From Lithospermum erythrorhizon (lineage: Eukaryota > Streptophyta > Magnoliopsida > Boraginales > Boraginaceae), in NCBI GenBank assembly GCA_019722365.1, contig JADFUC010000912.1, positions 113,412-177,411 of the forward strand: a stretch of 64,000 nucleotides of DNA. Reading direction: 5' to 3'. Position numbers and translations under genes: made by a program. Under the pieces are notes generated by a model. The model searched no databases, had not been told where the DNA came from, and saw only the letters and a list, made by a program, of their open reading frames with translations. Shown here piece by piece: positions 11,390 through 21,745 of the stretch. The first letter of the stretch is position 1. The number at the start of each line of letters is the position of its first letter.

Positions 11390-12790
11390 GACTTCTTTGG
11401 TGGGACTTTGTGTTGAATATTCTTGGTGGGGCTTTGGGATTTGATGTTTCACTTTTTTGTGGTGGGGCTATAGCGAGGCGCCCAGATGTGATATGACACT
11501 TGATTTGGGATAGGACTCAGGAGCTTCGAGCTATGTGGGTGTTAGCAAGCGAGTATTGAGCTGACGTTCTTGCTTTAACTTTGTCTTCTGGCGGCGCTTA
11601 AGCGACTTGTTCTTTGTAGAGTGGGATTAGGATGTGACTAAGTGGGAATTAGTGAGATTTGTACCAGCTTGGTGAGATTTGGCGCTGCGAGGCAGTTTAA
11701 GTTTTGAAGTAACGTCGCCCAGGCACCTCTTCTGGTGACTTCATTTGCTGTGTAGAGGTGATGACCCTTTATGAAGATTGAATGTTTCGACCTTGTTAAT
11801 GATACCCGATAACCTGAGCCGAGGGGCCTTAGTAGCGTGTTTCGCACAGAATCCGGCTATAGGGGTGAACCTCGATTTATTCCTATATAAAGTTTGATGA
11901 ATCCAGAACATAGAAATTTATCAAGTGTTCGTCCATGTTTGAATAATCGGGGGCTACGTGGCAATCACGAGATATTAAAGGCGTTCTTGAGAACCTTAAA
12001 TTGATTCTCGTCATATTTTGCTTGAGCTTGAAGGATTATTGCATTTGTGCAATAATCCTTAATTCGGCGCCTATTATGGACATGCACAGAGTGTTTTTTC
12101 CGCCCACCCGTGGTGTTTTCAAAAATTTAACTTAGAAATTTGAGACGTTCTGCGTTTTCTCGAAGATTTTGTGTATTTTTGGTTGAATTGTAGGTGTCGG
12201 ATGAAAATGTGGCCAAATGGGGGGAGGCGTATTTATAGGTTTTCTTGGGCCTTAAATGCCGCTTACGATTGGCGGGTTTGATTAGTGGATATGATGCTTG
12301 GCCAGATTTGAATTTTGAGGCAAGATCTGGACCGTCGGATAATTTGGAATTACTTGGTGGTAAGTATTAATTTTGGGCGCCTATTTTGAGGTAAAGGAAG
12401 GTTGTGGATTAACTTACAGGTGGCGTATTTCGTATCGACACAGGACCTTTTGGATGGGTGATTTTAGCACCTTCACAAATGATTTTGGACATGACTTACA
12501 TGTGATTTTGCACCACGCTTGTAGGTCTCGATTTTGAACCACAAAACTTGTGGAGTCTTCATTTAAAACCGTGATTTATAGGTGCTTCATTTTGATACGT
12601 GTCATTCGGAGCGTCCCGTTTGGCGATTTGATCAATAAAATTATAGGTTTATTTTTAAGCATTGACATTTAATCACGAAACTTTTTCTCGGAACCACTAT
12701 TTCGAGTTCAAACTTAGGAGTTAATTAATGTGAAACCCTTATTTTTTACTTGATTAACTCAGGCAATTCTTAGAGCATTCGTTCGAGGGT
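11390..12790 (+). repeat. Dispersed repeat A, copy 1
   Basis: It aligns in the same orientation with 28370-29420. Shared blocks in order are GTGGTGGGGCTATA.. / GTGGGGCTGTAA.., TTGAATAATCG, GCTTGAGCTTGAAG followed by a GCG..AATAATC block, GGAGTCTTCATTT, GATCAATAAAATT, TTGACATTTAAT and TTTAGGAGTTAATTAATG / TTTAGGGTTAATTAATGT. The nature of the repeat is unknown: no domain, clear LTR termini or TIRs are seen. The copies are heavily diverged, with gaps. Confidence 0.55.
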
Positions 12791-13086
12791 TTGATTTGAA
12801 TTTAGGGTTTAATCGACACTGTCAGTAAATTTTAGTGGCTCGACCACTAATTAATTTGACTAATTCGTCTTAATCAATTTAATTATTTTTTGATAAATTT
12901 TCGATGTATACAATAACATGTGTTACTCCATAAATTTAGTAATTCTAATTTTAATCTGTCATTCTTATCATTATCATGTGTCTAATGGCACATTCTAGAA
13001 GGCTCATACTAATATTAACCGATTCAAAAGATTCGAAATTAGACTATAATTACTATCTGTGTCCGACTAATACCAAGATTCTTATC
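12791..13086 (+). other. Upstream region of the NAC gene
   Basis: Unique AT-rich sequence between repeat A and the TATA box of the NAC gene. It is the probable proximal promoter; no specific element is claimed. Confidence 0.4.
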
Positions 13087-13095
13087 TATAAATAG
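13087..13095 (+). promoter_or_regulatory. TATA box of the NAC gene
   Basis: TATAAATAG lies 91 bp upstream of the ATG at 13186, on the right strand and at a usual distance for a plant promoter with a short 5' UTR. Confidence 0.6.
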
Positions 13096-13185
13096 CCAAA
13101 TAGGGCTAGACTAGGGTTAATTAAACCATTATATCCATATTATTAAACGTTATTCTTACTCGAAGAAAATTAAAGAAATATCAAG

Positions 13186-14187
13186 ATGATTAATTATTTA
13201 TCATTAGGGTTTCAATTTAGGCCAACAAGAAAAGAACTACTGTTTAGTTATTTGATGAACAAAATATTGGGCAATAAGCTCCCTTGGAATGGAGTTAAAG
13301 AGATAAATCTTTATGGTGATCAATCCCCATGGGAGTTGTTCAATGAGAACGATATCGATACATGGCATAGTGAAACCAACAAAAACACACAAGTACTTTA
13401 CTGTTTTACCAGATTGAAAAGATTGAAAAATGGTACCAAAAACTACGTCCGAACCGGTGGATGTGGTCAGTGGGATGGAGAATCATGTGAAAGGTTCAAT
13501 GAAGGGTGTATGAAGATGTTCAAGTTCAAGCCAACGTTACCATTGGACGAAGAAGGCCCCAACGTTTCGTGGTTAATGCATGAATATTCTTTGTCTAGGA
13601 AGATATTGAAGGAGATAAATCATGAGTGGTCTGATTATGTTATATGCAAAATAACAAGGAGAGAGGAGAAAAGAAATAACCAAGATTTTCCTGACGCTCG
13701 AGGATCTGTCCGCAAAAGAAAATCTGCCGAGAAAGATGATGCTATAACAAGACATCAACATCAACAAGAATCGAAGGTTGCAAGATTTGAACCACAAAAT
13801 TTGGTGATGCTTCTTAAAGTGCAACAAGATTATTCTTATCAAGAACATGTATCATACCAACCAAATAGTGCAGCTGAAACAAAAGAAGAATACAAGTTGC
13901 AACCTGATGAACAATATGTATTGGAAACTGACCATGTAAGTACATTGGAATTATTTACCACTTTGATGAATGGTGTTCAAGAACAAAACACATGCCAACA
14001 TATCCAAGAAAAGTCAACATTCCCCATCAATGGACTTCAAACAGAAACAGTAGTTGGTCATGATGAGAAGACGACTGAGGACACAAAGGAGCCACTACTT
14101 GTTGGTAAAGCCATCCCAATGAGTGAAGCTGGACTATGGATGGAAATAGATGAGATACAAGCTCTAGACATGTTCAATAAGCTTTGA
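13186..14187 (+). CDS. Divergent intronless NAC-domain transcription factor
   Basis: A 333-residue protein whose N-terminal 160 residues follow the five NAC subdomains: A (LGFQFRPTRKELLFSYL, residues 7-23), B (NLYGDQSPWELF, 41-52), C (about 70-98, YCFTRLKRLKNGTKNYVRTG then GQWDG), D (about 108-136, including WLMHEYSL) and E (SDYVICKITRRE, 149-160). NAC proteins are plant-specific dimeric DNA-binding regulators acting in the nucleus. A basic VRKRK (175-179) may be the nuclear signal. The C-terminal half is Q/E-rich and ends in an acidic hydrophobic stretch (LWMEIDEIQALDMF) like an activation region. Odd points: most NAC genes have introns in the domain, this has none; and the usual WKATG core of subdomain C is WDGES, without the DNA-contacting Lys. 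The ATG is the first in frame after the TATA box. The family is secure; target genes are unknown. Confidence 0.88.
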   Translation: MINYLSLGFQFRPTRKELLFSYLMNKILGNKLPWNGVKEINLYGDQSPWELFNENDIDTWHSETNKNTQVLYCFTRLKRLKNGTKNYVRTGGCGQWDGESCERFNEGCMKMFKFKPTLPLDEEGPNVSWLMHEYSLSRKILKEINHEWSDYVICKITRREEKRNNQDFPDARGSVRKRKSAEKDDAITRHQHQQESKVARFEPQNLVMLLKVQQDYSYQEHVSYQPNSAAETKEEYKLQPDEQYVLETDHVSTLELFTTLMNGVQEQNTCQHIQEKSTFPINGLQTETVVGHDEKTTEDTKEPLLVGKAIPMSEAGLWMEIDEIQALDMFNKL

Positions 14188-14669
14188 GTAGTTAAACTAT
14201 CATATAATTTGAAAATATTGTCAAGTAAATGCAAACGTTCATCATTTTTCAAATAATTAGAGTTGATGCGATAAATGGAGCTATTGTAGATAATGTTTTT
14301 CCGTTCTAGTTAATGATATTTTCATCACTATTTTCGGGTGAAATCAACAAGAGTGTAAACATTATTGAGCTTATCATACACTCAGCAATAAATATATATA
14401 TATATATATATATAAAATATCGGCGACACATCAGTAACTACATATATACATTGATAATTTAAAACAATAAATTAAACACAATTACTAATTATTCATTACT
14501 CCAATAAAGAATAATATATACATTGATTAATTGGAATTCTCAAAATAGTTAAAAGGTCTGAATGGGAATAGAGAAATACTTGAGGCAATAGAACTAATAA
14601 TCAGAAGAGAAAATTCTATTGAACCTAGAATAATGTAGATTCATGTCTCAGCTGCCATGAATGTTTATA
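14188..14669. other. 3' flank of NAC gene with (AT)n
   Basis: AT-rich, with a TA dinucleotide microsatellite at about 14392-14414. No gene is seen. Confidence 0.6.
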
Positions 14670-15180
14670 TTAGCTTTTCTTGTCCCTCTCATCTAAGAGA
14701 ATGAAGGATTTTTCCCCGGGTAATCTCATTTTGTAAGGAAATATCAATAGATTATAAATTGCAGTACATTTTGTAACTCTACCCAGGGGTGTATATGTTA
14801 GAGCTAACTTATCACTATAGGAGTTGTTGACTTTGGCGAGCAAAAGCCATAACGTGGGGATGTTCTTGTAAAATGCATCACCCGCAAGGATCATACAGTG
14901 TGTATAGTCGGCTCAGGATGGTCTCTTAACGCCTTGCTTCTCATCCAGAGTTATCATAGAACACGATGCCCATCTAGGTCTGTTGTTTTTCTTCTCACCC
15001 TCAGTGAGTGCTTTCCGTTGTTGCTCCTTACAAGCCGGCATTTTACTAGGGAATGCCCACCGCAATAATAAGTGAATACGTGAATTGAAAAATCTATGCT
15101 GGGAACAATAACCAATAGCCAAACTCAAAGTTATCTTCCATATATCAACTATCCATATTACTTTCATTCTTCCTCCCACT
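14670..15180 (-). pseudogene. Possible retroelement gag relic
   Basis: On the minus strand near 15040-15080 a frame reads YYCGGHS, then with a shift SKMPACKEQQRKALTEGEKK. The spacing resembles a CCHC zinc knuckle (C..C....H....C) followed by a charged tail, as in retrotransposon gag. The frame is broken, the first Cys context is poor and no other domain adjoins it. Two open stretches (74 and 88 residues) cover the region but match nothing I recognise. This is a weak call and could be chance. Confidence 0.25.
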
Positions 15181-15508
15181 GGCTAATGTTTGCCACACAC
15201 AATTCACTATACTTAATTTCTGACCTTCCTCACTAACGTACTACCAGAGAAATGCAACGCCTACTATACTCTTTTACCTTTGATGTACAACGGGTTCAAA
15301 TATCGTTAGTATCCTTTACCATACTTAATGTTTGATGTTAGCTTAGGGTTGAAAAGATAGCAAATCAGACACGATTCGAAAATCGAGTTGGATCAAGTGT
15401 TTAAATGTCGGTTTATGTCGATTCAATTTGATATTGATTTGTAATAATTCGTATCAATTCTTGTTAATTTGATTAGGCCTTGTGTTAGTTAGAAATTATG
15501 ACTTATTT

Positions 15509-18000
15509 TGTAATGACCCAGCTACGTTGAAAAAAAAAAAAAATTTAAATTTTTCGATCGGTGGGGACGGTGATAGTATAAATAATTCGATGATAATAAA
15601 TTATTTGGGCAGATACATTTATAATTTAGTAGTTTTTGCCATGGAAAAAATTTTATCTTTGGAATTGGGTTGGATTTGATTTAGAATGCGATTAAGCGAA
15701 TTAGCTTTGAAACCGAAGGGACTCGAGTCTTTTAAATATCTATCCATACTTATCTTTAAATAAATACTTTGACAACTTGCATTCTTATATAATTGTGGGC
15801 GAGGATTCGCCCTGCATGAAAATTTCTTCTTAGTTTCTGCAAATCGTTAGCCATTTCCCGGGCAAAGATGGTTGTAGAATATCGTTCTCCCAATCGCTTC
15901 TCTTGATTCAAGGTATGAAAGATTCAAGTCTTTTGAGATATTTCAGGTTTTGACATGGTTGACTTTTAGTTTGACTTTTCATAATTCAATTTATGATGAA
16001 TCTTGAGTGGGTCCTGGGTTCTATGATGTATATAGATGAATTCATGTGGTTTAAATTAGGATGTTATGGTCGAGTTGACTTTTCTAGGTTTCGATGACTT
16101 TTTGAGATTGATATTTTTATAAGACTTAAATGTGGGAGTTTAATTGGGACTTATTGTAGTTGTTGTGATGTTAAATTGGTTATTTAAAATTGATTAAAGG
16201 GAGTTAGGTTGAAAAGTGTGGCAATTCGAGTTGAGTTCTAGTGTATTTTAGATACAGTTGTTAATTAGGGACTGTTGATTAACTAGATGACTTATAAGTT
16301 AGTGAAATGATAGTAAGAAGATGGAATTTTAGCGGGGGATCGATTTGGTTTGTGTCGATGGGAGTATATTGATGATTTAGTCGTATTAGACCGTTTAGAA
16401 ATCGTTCAGATTAGGTTGGTAATGTTTATTAGGCATGGTATTAGTTCTGAGTATACTTTAAGGTGTTGTTAGGCGTTGACCCCATGAGAGGGCACGTTCC
16501 GTTATCATGCCGTGAGGACTTTTGTGATAAGCTAGTAGGGTGAGTCTCTTATCTCGCAGGTGTTACTTCGTACTTACTTTAGAATTATTGTGAACATGTT
16601 ATTGTGATACGATTATGTAAAAATGATGTACATGTCATTTGTGTTATGATTAAAGTAGGGAATGATATACATGTAATTGTTGTATGATTATGTGTGATTA
16701 CCCCATGCGAGCACGTGATGATTATGTGATTATAATCACACATTAGGCGTTGAAGAATTCTTGAGGTAGTAATAGCTTGAACTCCAACTTATATTTACGA
16801 TTTACGTGGGCACTTGTCGTATGTATTCACAATGGCTTGTCGGCGATTGTGTTTGACTTACGATTGTGAGATGTTTTACTTTGTGTGCTTGGATATTGTT
16901 TGGGAGTAGATGGTTATTGAGGTGATGGTTAGAGTTATGTATGACTTGAGGTGAAACTTGAGTATTAGGATACTTGACCTAGAATTGGGATATGGTTATG
17001 GGTTAGGTGGCTCTTTAAGAGATTGTTTATCAGCTTTTATAAATTGATATAGGCGTTGTTTATCGAACTTTTATACGTCGGTATAAGGCGTTGTGTATCG
17101 AACTTTATACGTCGGTATAAGAGCGTTGTGTATCGAAACATACGTCGATATAAGAGCGTTGTTTAGCGACTTTATACGTCGGTATAGGCGTTGTTTATCG
17201 TTTTATACTTGATTATAAGGCGTTGTAGATCAGCAGGTTGAAACTATGTGCATCGGCGTTAGAATCGGATGGTATACAGTTGATGAGTGATTGATGGCTA
17301 GAGTATGGTTTGTTGGGTCTCTTGTATTTGTAAATTCATGTGGTTTGGTGTGATTTATTCGGTGAGTTGTATTCATTGTGAGACCTATATTATGTTATGC
17401 CCGTATGATGTGTAAATTTTCTTTGTAAGGCCTAAATATGGCTGGCTAGGTAGTCGGTTATATGTCTATCATGCTCTGGCGTGTTGACTCTATGTTAATT
17501 TGATGTGTAAGTAGGCGTATGGTTTAAGTTTCACCTCGGTGTTAAGTTTCACTAAGCCGTGGCTTACACCACTTTTCGTTTTTCAGGCGGCATTTCGTTT
17601 TGTCTTGGAGTTGACGGATGGCTAAGTTGGGCCGGAATTGGAGAGTTGTTCCAGAATTAATTTGGGTGAGCATCGGGTGGCGGAGGATCCTCACAGACTG
17701 ATTTTGATGTGTCGTCAACTGTTTTGATTGTTGTACTTTATTTTCAAACTTTAGCCTTGGCCGGAGGATTGTCATTTGTGTCTGATTGATCTTATATGTA
17801 TACCGACATTACTATTTATTTGGGATATGTTGTATATATGGAGTTGGTTGGTTAGATGTCCTTTTGATGGATTGAATTTTAAAAGCTGAGTTATTTTGGA
17901 AATATCGTATGTGTCAGTTTTTGAAGGAAGCAGTGGTTTTTAAGCCAGTCGTCCGTATTTTGGTGATTGTTCGGATATAATGACTCTTTACCGAGTGACG
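15509..18000 (+). mobile_element. Solo LTR, family B copy 2
   Basis: It starts TGTAATGACCCAGCTACGTT and aligns with 4550-7199 along its length: CGGTG..GGTGATAGTATAAATAAT, ATTTATAATTTAGTAG, the donor-like GGTATG at 15913, AGACCGTTTAGAAATCGTT near 16388, the hairpin array at 17021-17225, GTTAAGTTTCACTAAG near 17540 and the GTTGGTTAGATGTC block near 17847. The 3' end is less sharp than in copy 1 and is set at about 18000. No coding capacity. Confidence 0.72.
17021..17225 (+). repeat. Tandem hairpin array in LTR B copy 2
   Basis: About six units matching the 6210-6395 array, with the turn changed: TTATACGTCGGTATAA instead of TTATACTTCGGTATAA. The arms are kept while the turn varies, and the unit number differs from copy 1. 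Confidence 0.78.
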
Positions 18001-18391
18001 CAGGCGGAGTAGATTCGTATTTTGTGTAATATTTTAATATAAAGGATAATATAAAATTTAACAAGCAATTATGATGAGTTTAGCAAATTACAAATGATAG
18101 TAATGAATTGTAGCTTGATTCAGTTATAAGTGGAAGGCATTTCGAAGACCCAATTTTAACAAACTTCGTTAGGTCCAGTACACCGTGCACATTCCACTTT
18201 CTTGTAGGGATGACCAACTACACCGTGCAAAGTGTGCTAGTTCCACATTGTCGATATCCACGTCCTCAAAAATTATGAAAGCTTATTTTTCTCCAAGTTC
18301 TAATGTGTTGGAAAAGTGCCTTGAATTTGGTTTACTGTTGCTGTTTTCGAGCTTTCAAGACTTGAGTCGGGACTTGATCGGGATATGGACC
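18001..18391. other. Spacer without recognised gene
   Basis: CACCGTGCA..TTCCAC occurs twice (about 18181-18200 and 18221-18245), a short local duplication. Nothing else was recognised. Confidence 0.4.
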
Positions 18392-19205
18392 TGTTGGAAA
18401 TATGAGATATTAGATCTCATAAATATGTCCGTTGAACAATTTGTTTGTACAACTGATTCACATACATTTAATTATATTCAAATAATATAAGTTTAGATAT
18501 ATGTTCGATTGCTCGACAATTGACATATTAGGATTAATTCGAATTGACATTAGGGGTTATGGTGGGTTACTAGGATCCACTCATAATATATATATTAATA
18601 CTATGTTTGGTTATCATAAATTAATATATTACTCTTGTCGATCGAGCCTAAGAGGTCCTGTGTAACGTGATCAAGCTATAATGTGAATTATAACCCGGGT
18701 TAAAGTATAACTATAAGTATTGGGGTAAATTTCCAATTTTTGGAAATTGCCAGCTAGTTGACAAAAGAGGTATAGGAGAAGGGATTCCGAGATTATCCTT
18801 GTATATTTCGAATATTCTACTTAGCAACTCCTCGAATATTTTAGGACAAAGAAGTGAGAAAGGATTACAGGACTCATACCTCCTATGGTTCGAACACTTT
18901 AAGGAGAATAGTTTCTTTAACTTCTCGTAAAAGCTTAAAAAGTAGGACATTTGATGCCTATAAATAGGCCAGTTTTTGGAGAAGAAAATTGCTCATTCAT
19001 TATTCATCTTTTGAGAAAAGCTGAAAGAAAACCTCTCTGCCCATGACATTAGGCGAAAGCAGGGAAAAGAAAAATCCGGCTTTTTCTTCCTCCTATTTTC
19101 CTTGTACCACATTAATAATTGTTCTAGTAAAGCGGCGGAAGGTTTTATTGATGTTGGTGTGGATAGAGACAACCCTGTTGGGTTGTTCATGAAATTTCCC
19201 ACTTG
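18392..19205 (+). repeat. Copia-type LTR (probably solo)
   Basis: It begins TGTTGGAAATATGAGATATT, the style of many plant Ty1/copia LTRs, and continues with TTGAACAATTTGTTTGTACA, CCTAAGAGGTC (also in the 54120 LTR) and a TATAAATAGG box near 18959-18968. The inverted sequence at 29455-30418 begins TGTTACAAGTATGAGATATT and is similar in layout. No copia coding sequence adjoins it. The 3' limit is approximate. Confidence 0.5.
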
Positions 19206-19329
19206 ATCGTATTCATTCTGACTTAGAGGTTTAAAATTTAAAATAAATTTTTTTACTATTAAAAATTAGAGGTGTCTATTTTATTTAGTGGAAAATTAAA
19301 TTGTTCGTCTCACTTAAATTTACATATTT

Positions 19330-19700
19330 GTCTTTATTTGAAAATTTGATCCGGGTGAAAACGTGGTGAAATATACCGAGTGAAATAGACTAAAAATATG
19401 GTCTCGGTGGCAGACCAAAAAAAATATGGCATGGGGTTGAAAGGACCCCATCTGATTCAGTGAGAAGCTTGAATTGAAGACCATGGTCTCGAATTCGAAG
19501 CATGGGAAAATATGTCCCGGGGTAAAACAAGCGAAAGTATGTCCCGGTAAGCAATTTGAAAATGTGGTTTCGGCTTGAAATGGGAGTGAAAATATGTTTG
19601 AAGGTAAAAGCAGAGGCAATCGTCCTCGGCCAGGCTGGGTGAAAATATGTTCTAGAATTCGAAACTTGACTGAAAAAATATTAACTTGATCGAAAAATGC
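19330..19700. repeat. Degenerate minisatellite built on GTGAAAATATG
   Basis: GAAAATATGT(C/T) words recur every 30-45 bp, often followed by CCCGGGGT or CTCGG. An open frame of 149 codons on the minus strand exists because stop codons are rare in the repeat, not because it codes. Confidence 0.65.
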
Positions 19701-20425
19701 GAAATTATGATATCGAGAATAGGCGGATGGATTTAAAATCGCGTATGTTTGGAGTATGCTCGAATCCACCGGTTTTGTTAATTGAAATCGCTCATAAATG
19801 GTGGACTTAAAATTCGTTTATTTTATAGTATTCAAACAAACTTTAATGTATTTAAATTGTGAATGAATTTTGTGAATTGCATTTTCTAAATTCTCAATCA
19901 ACAGTCCATAGATACTTGCTACTAATGATACATATCCCATGAACTTAACAATTATCTTATAGCATTCATTGACATATTCCTGTTATCAATCATATAGACA
20001 AAAATTAGATTATATCACCCAACATCCATCATATAATTAATAAGAAATACATACATTAATTAGAATCCTGACCTTGTTAATTTTGAGTACATTAAGAAAT
20101 GGTTTATTTTGATGGATGTTGTTAAGATAAACACCACTGAGATTATACAACATTGTTGTGATTTTGACACCAAAATGAGATGGGTTAAAGTGATCCTGAT
20201 AACAGTTATGGAGTATTAGATTTAAACCAAAAGTAGATTCACTGTTCTATGATTGTTATTTGTGAAAGAGTGCGAGACATGATTTTCGATAATGACATTA
20301 AATTGCACTATAGTCTCGATAGTGTAAATGCAGTTCGTAAGTAGTTGAAGTTATGACTTTGTCATACGTTTCGTTAAATCCCAAACATCGCGAGATTAAG
20401 CTATGACATTAGTTTGAGGAACACA
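19701..20425. other. Spacer without recognised gene
   Basis: AT-rich, no domain or terminal repeat recognised. Confidence 0.4.
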
Positions 20426-21341
20426 TTGAATATGTTGAATGCAAATTAAAAGGTACCTTTGTACCACATAGGAAGAGTGTAGAGGCGCGTTGGCTAACAT
20501 ATAGTTAGTGCAGAAATATGGTAAATAAACCACTTCGTAGTGCGTTCTTTCAGGACAAATGCGGGAATGTGGGTAATGAAATATATTAATCCAGGCGGGG
20601 CCTCAATTTTGTTGTGATATGGTGGTCTCGCGAGATTTGGGAGACATAATACTATTAGACAATTAATCTCGGTGGAGTTGCTCGGTATTGATCGCATCAA
20701 ATCAAAAAGATAACATAAGCGGATCCAGCTAACCAAAGGGTTAAATAGAACTAGTTGACAAATCTTCAAAAGGAATGGGACTTAAGCCCATAGAATAGTA
20801 TGATTATGAAGGAAAACTCATCTAGTTGACGGAGATCCCACGAATCTAGGTTCAATGGACACTAATTAATCATAATTGAAATCCTTGTGGGGTTGGGCAC
20901 CGCCCGTTCCTAGGATGAGAGCGATTGATACCGTAGGGATAGGACAGAGCTTGTCTGTGACTCTCGTGATAAGATCGATGGATCATGTGAAAGAGTATCG
21001 CGGAGTTCTTCACATAACTTGGAGAAGTCAACATGTGAAGAGAGAGGGGGAAAATGTGGGGGGGGGTCGTTATTACAGAAGCAATTTCGAGCCAGGGGCG
21101 GTTGGCAAATGGAAACACTCATGAACTTCGAGTATTGGTGATACACATTGTGTGGTATGGATTTGATACACCCCGTGAGTAGTTCGAGGATCGCTGGTGC
21201 CGTGCTTTGGTTACATAATTTTATGCAAACAAGAGGAGGGAAGGTTCAGTCTACGGCCCTCTTTATCTATGCGGTATGGTCGTTGTAGCTATCACCAAAA
21301 TTCGAGTCAAACTTTGTTTAATTTTTTATTAAATGTGAAGT
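20426..21341 (+). mobile_element. Partial copia copy: LTR start fused to RNase H tail
   Basis: Bases 20426-20600 match the first 170 bp or so of the LTRs at 21342 and 25890 (AATATGTTGAAT.., GGTACCTT.., ..ATATTAATCC). From about 20615 the sequence jumps to the end of pol: the minus-end blocks GGGAGACATAATAC, ATAACAT(A)AGCGGATCCAGC and GGGTTAAATAGA match 25150-25265 and encode a worn copia RNase H tail (RHNT.., IKSK.., ADP.TKG). It then runs through the same 3' non-coding region as 25265-25889 into the LTR at 21342. It is thus the remains of an upstream copy sharing an LTR with the next element. Confidence 0.7.
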
Positions 21342-21745
21342 TGTTGGATATGTGTGAAAATTAAAAGTGCGCTCTATCAGGACAAATGCAAAATGTTATT
21401 CGGGTAATATAAATATATATTAATCAGGAGAGCGAGAGGACCTTGGGGCCTTGGACCTCTCTTAGGAGGTCTTACTGGATTAAATAAATATTTACTTTAA
21501 TCTGAACATTTTATTTTTGCGCTAAAGGTTTGAAAACTTCCTTTGACATTCTTCATTTGTGGAATATTTAGAGGTTGACATTCATTTAGTACATTTATCA
21601 TCTATTAACTCTGCCAAAGTTAATAGTGGGAGTAATGGAGGTGATGCTTGCTCTGCCCGTACATAAAAAGCCTTCACTCCTCTGAAAACCAAAGAAAAAA
21701 TTATCATTTTCTTGTGTATCGAACTCACCCATTGCCAAATCGGTT
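21342..21745 (+). repeat. Middle LTR of the copia tandem
   Basis: It begins TGTTGGATATGTGTGA and matches 25890-26330 (TCCGGGAGG../TCAGGAGAG.., CCTTGGACCTCT, AGTTAATAGTGG(G)GAGTAATGGAGG, AAAATTATCATTT). Homology stops at about 21707 and the following gag is truncated, so its 3' part may be deleted. Confidence 0.72.

Noticed and set aside
11098..11496. Several overlapping frames on both strands
   Set aside because: They arise from the CTTGA/TTTGA minisatellite and its GC-richer flank; frames on opposite strands overlap and no domain is visible.
13573..14252. Minus-strand frames within the NAC gene
   Set aside because: Shadow frames; the plus frame carries all NAC subdomains.
19320..19769. 149-codon minus-strand open frame
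   Set aside because: It follows the GTGAAAATATG minisatellite; residues repeat only because the DNA does, and no domain or signal is present.
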